Shown: piece after piece, positions 36,349 to 36,642 of the stretch
Layout: every line of letters starts with the position of its first letter
How positions within the stretch are numbered: position 1 is the first letter of the stretch
From: a virus
DNA: 36,642 nucleotides
Virus record (IMG/VR): IMGVR_UViG_3300003323_000711
Span: 1 to 36,642 of that record
Strand: one strand, 5' to 3'
The notes under the pieces: generated by a model
Database searches by the model: none
Told to the model about the DNA's origin: nothing
What the model saw: only the letters and a program-made list of their open reading frames with translations
Program-made: the position numbers and the translations under genes

Positions 36349-36567
36349 ATGGAACAGGGAAGACGAATACAGATACCAGTTGTTCAGCTGGAGTATGTAG
36401 AAGGCAGCAACACTATCTGGATACACTCTCCTACTGGAGGTACGACATTGAGGATTAAATGCACTGGCACCATCAAATCTGACCAGTGCAAGAATAGTCC
36501 AATTTCACATGGCGATCTTATTGTCCAGGGGGATATTGAAATGTGTATCTCTGAGGATGCCGAATAA
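36349..36567 (+). CDS. Small conserved-looking phage protein, 72 aa
   Basis: The core L-E-Y-V-E-G-S-N-T-I-W-I-H-S-P-T-G-G-T-T-L-R-I-K-C-T-G, then C-K-N-S-P-I-S-H-G-D-L-I-V-Q-G-D-I-E-M-C-I, is a beta-rich pattern I have seen in phages of several hosts (H-S-P-x-G-x-T-x-L-R-I-K and S-H-x-D-I-x-V-x-G-D-I). The function is unknown to me. The His and Cys residues could bind metal. The start is 1 bp after the stop of the regulator, so the two are cotranscribed. Confidence 0.7.
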   Translation: MEQGRRIQIPVVQLEYVEGSNTIWIHSPTGGTTLRIKCTGTIKSDQCKNSPISHGDLIVQGDIEMCISEDAE

Positions 36568-36576
36568 AATCCTTAA

Positions 36577-36642
36577 CCAAGTTGTATGAGAAGCGAACCA
36601 GAAATGACGTATGGCGGTCAGGCGGGATAGCTACCAGCTTGG
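36577..36642 (+). other. Possible folded RNA at the right edge, partial
   Basis: CCAAGTTG (36577-36584) can pair with CAGCTTGG (36635-36642) over 8 bp, including one T-G, closing a 50-base loop. It continues the pattern of folded gaps in the right arm. The window ends at this point, so extent and function cannot be judged. Confidence 0.3.

Overview
The window is most likely part of the genome of a tailed bacteriophage of the crAss-like type (order Crassvirales, short-tailed). I see a complete packaging and virion block: large terminase, portal, scaffold-like protein, major capsid protein, ring proteins, a 1,638-residue tail muzzle and a run of internal cargo proteins. An HU/IHF-like protein and a PD-(D/E)XK nuclease sit at its head, which is typical of that group. 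The host is probably a member of the Bacteroidota, perhaps Chitinophaga-like. I infer this from the moderate GC content, the lack of clear Shine-Dalgarno sites, a TAnnTTTG-type -7 box, and a Cys/Asn-rich module seen in Bacteroidota surface proteins. The assignment rests on gene order and remembered family motifs, not on a search.

Layout. From 1 to 26576 every gene lies on the minus strand, tightly packed with ATGA or TAATG overlaps. Read in the direction of transcription, the order is: 26576 hypothetical, nuclease, HU/IHF, possible small terminase, TerL, portal, scaffold, major capsid protein (MCP), two head/neck proteins, a decoration-like protein, a strong terminator at 13603-13634, three ring/neck proteins, the muzzle, a small tail protein, then cargo proteins running off the left edge. 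From 26577 to about 27665 there is a mostly non-coding switch region between the two arms. It has five hairpins, DnaA-box-like sites, palindromes and one 50-residue gene.

From 27666 to the right edge the genes are small, mostly on the plus strand and mostly of unknown function. They include a winged-helix RepL-like protein with its own operator set, a small paralogous family with a two-domain fusion member, a DUF4031 protein, an OmpR-like regulator with a degenerate receiver, and one convergent minus-strand gene. Several gaps between these genes are folded RNA candidates rather than empty DNA. The densest is 34730-35607, which holds three tRNA-like elements whose acceptor, D and T arms are recognisable but whose anticodon arms are abnormal.

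The most striking signal is a dispersed 13-bp word, CAGTACCAGGAGA. It occurs exactly eight times on the two strands, with about nine near matches. It is found in coding and non-coding DNA, in at least three reading frames, and several times as inverted pairs forming stem-loops. No gene annotated here explains it.
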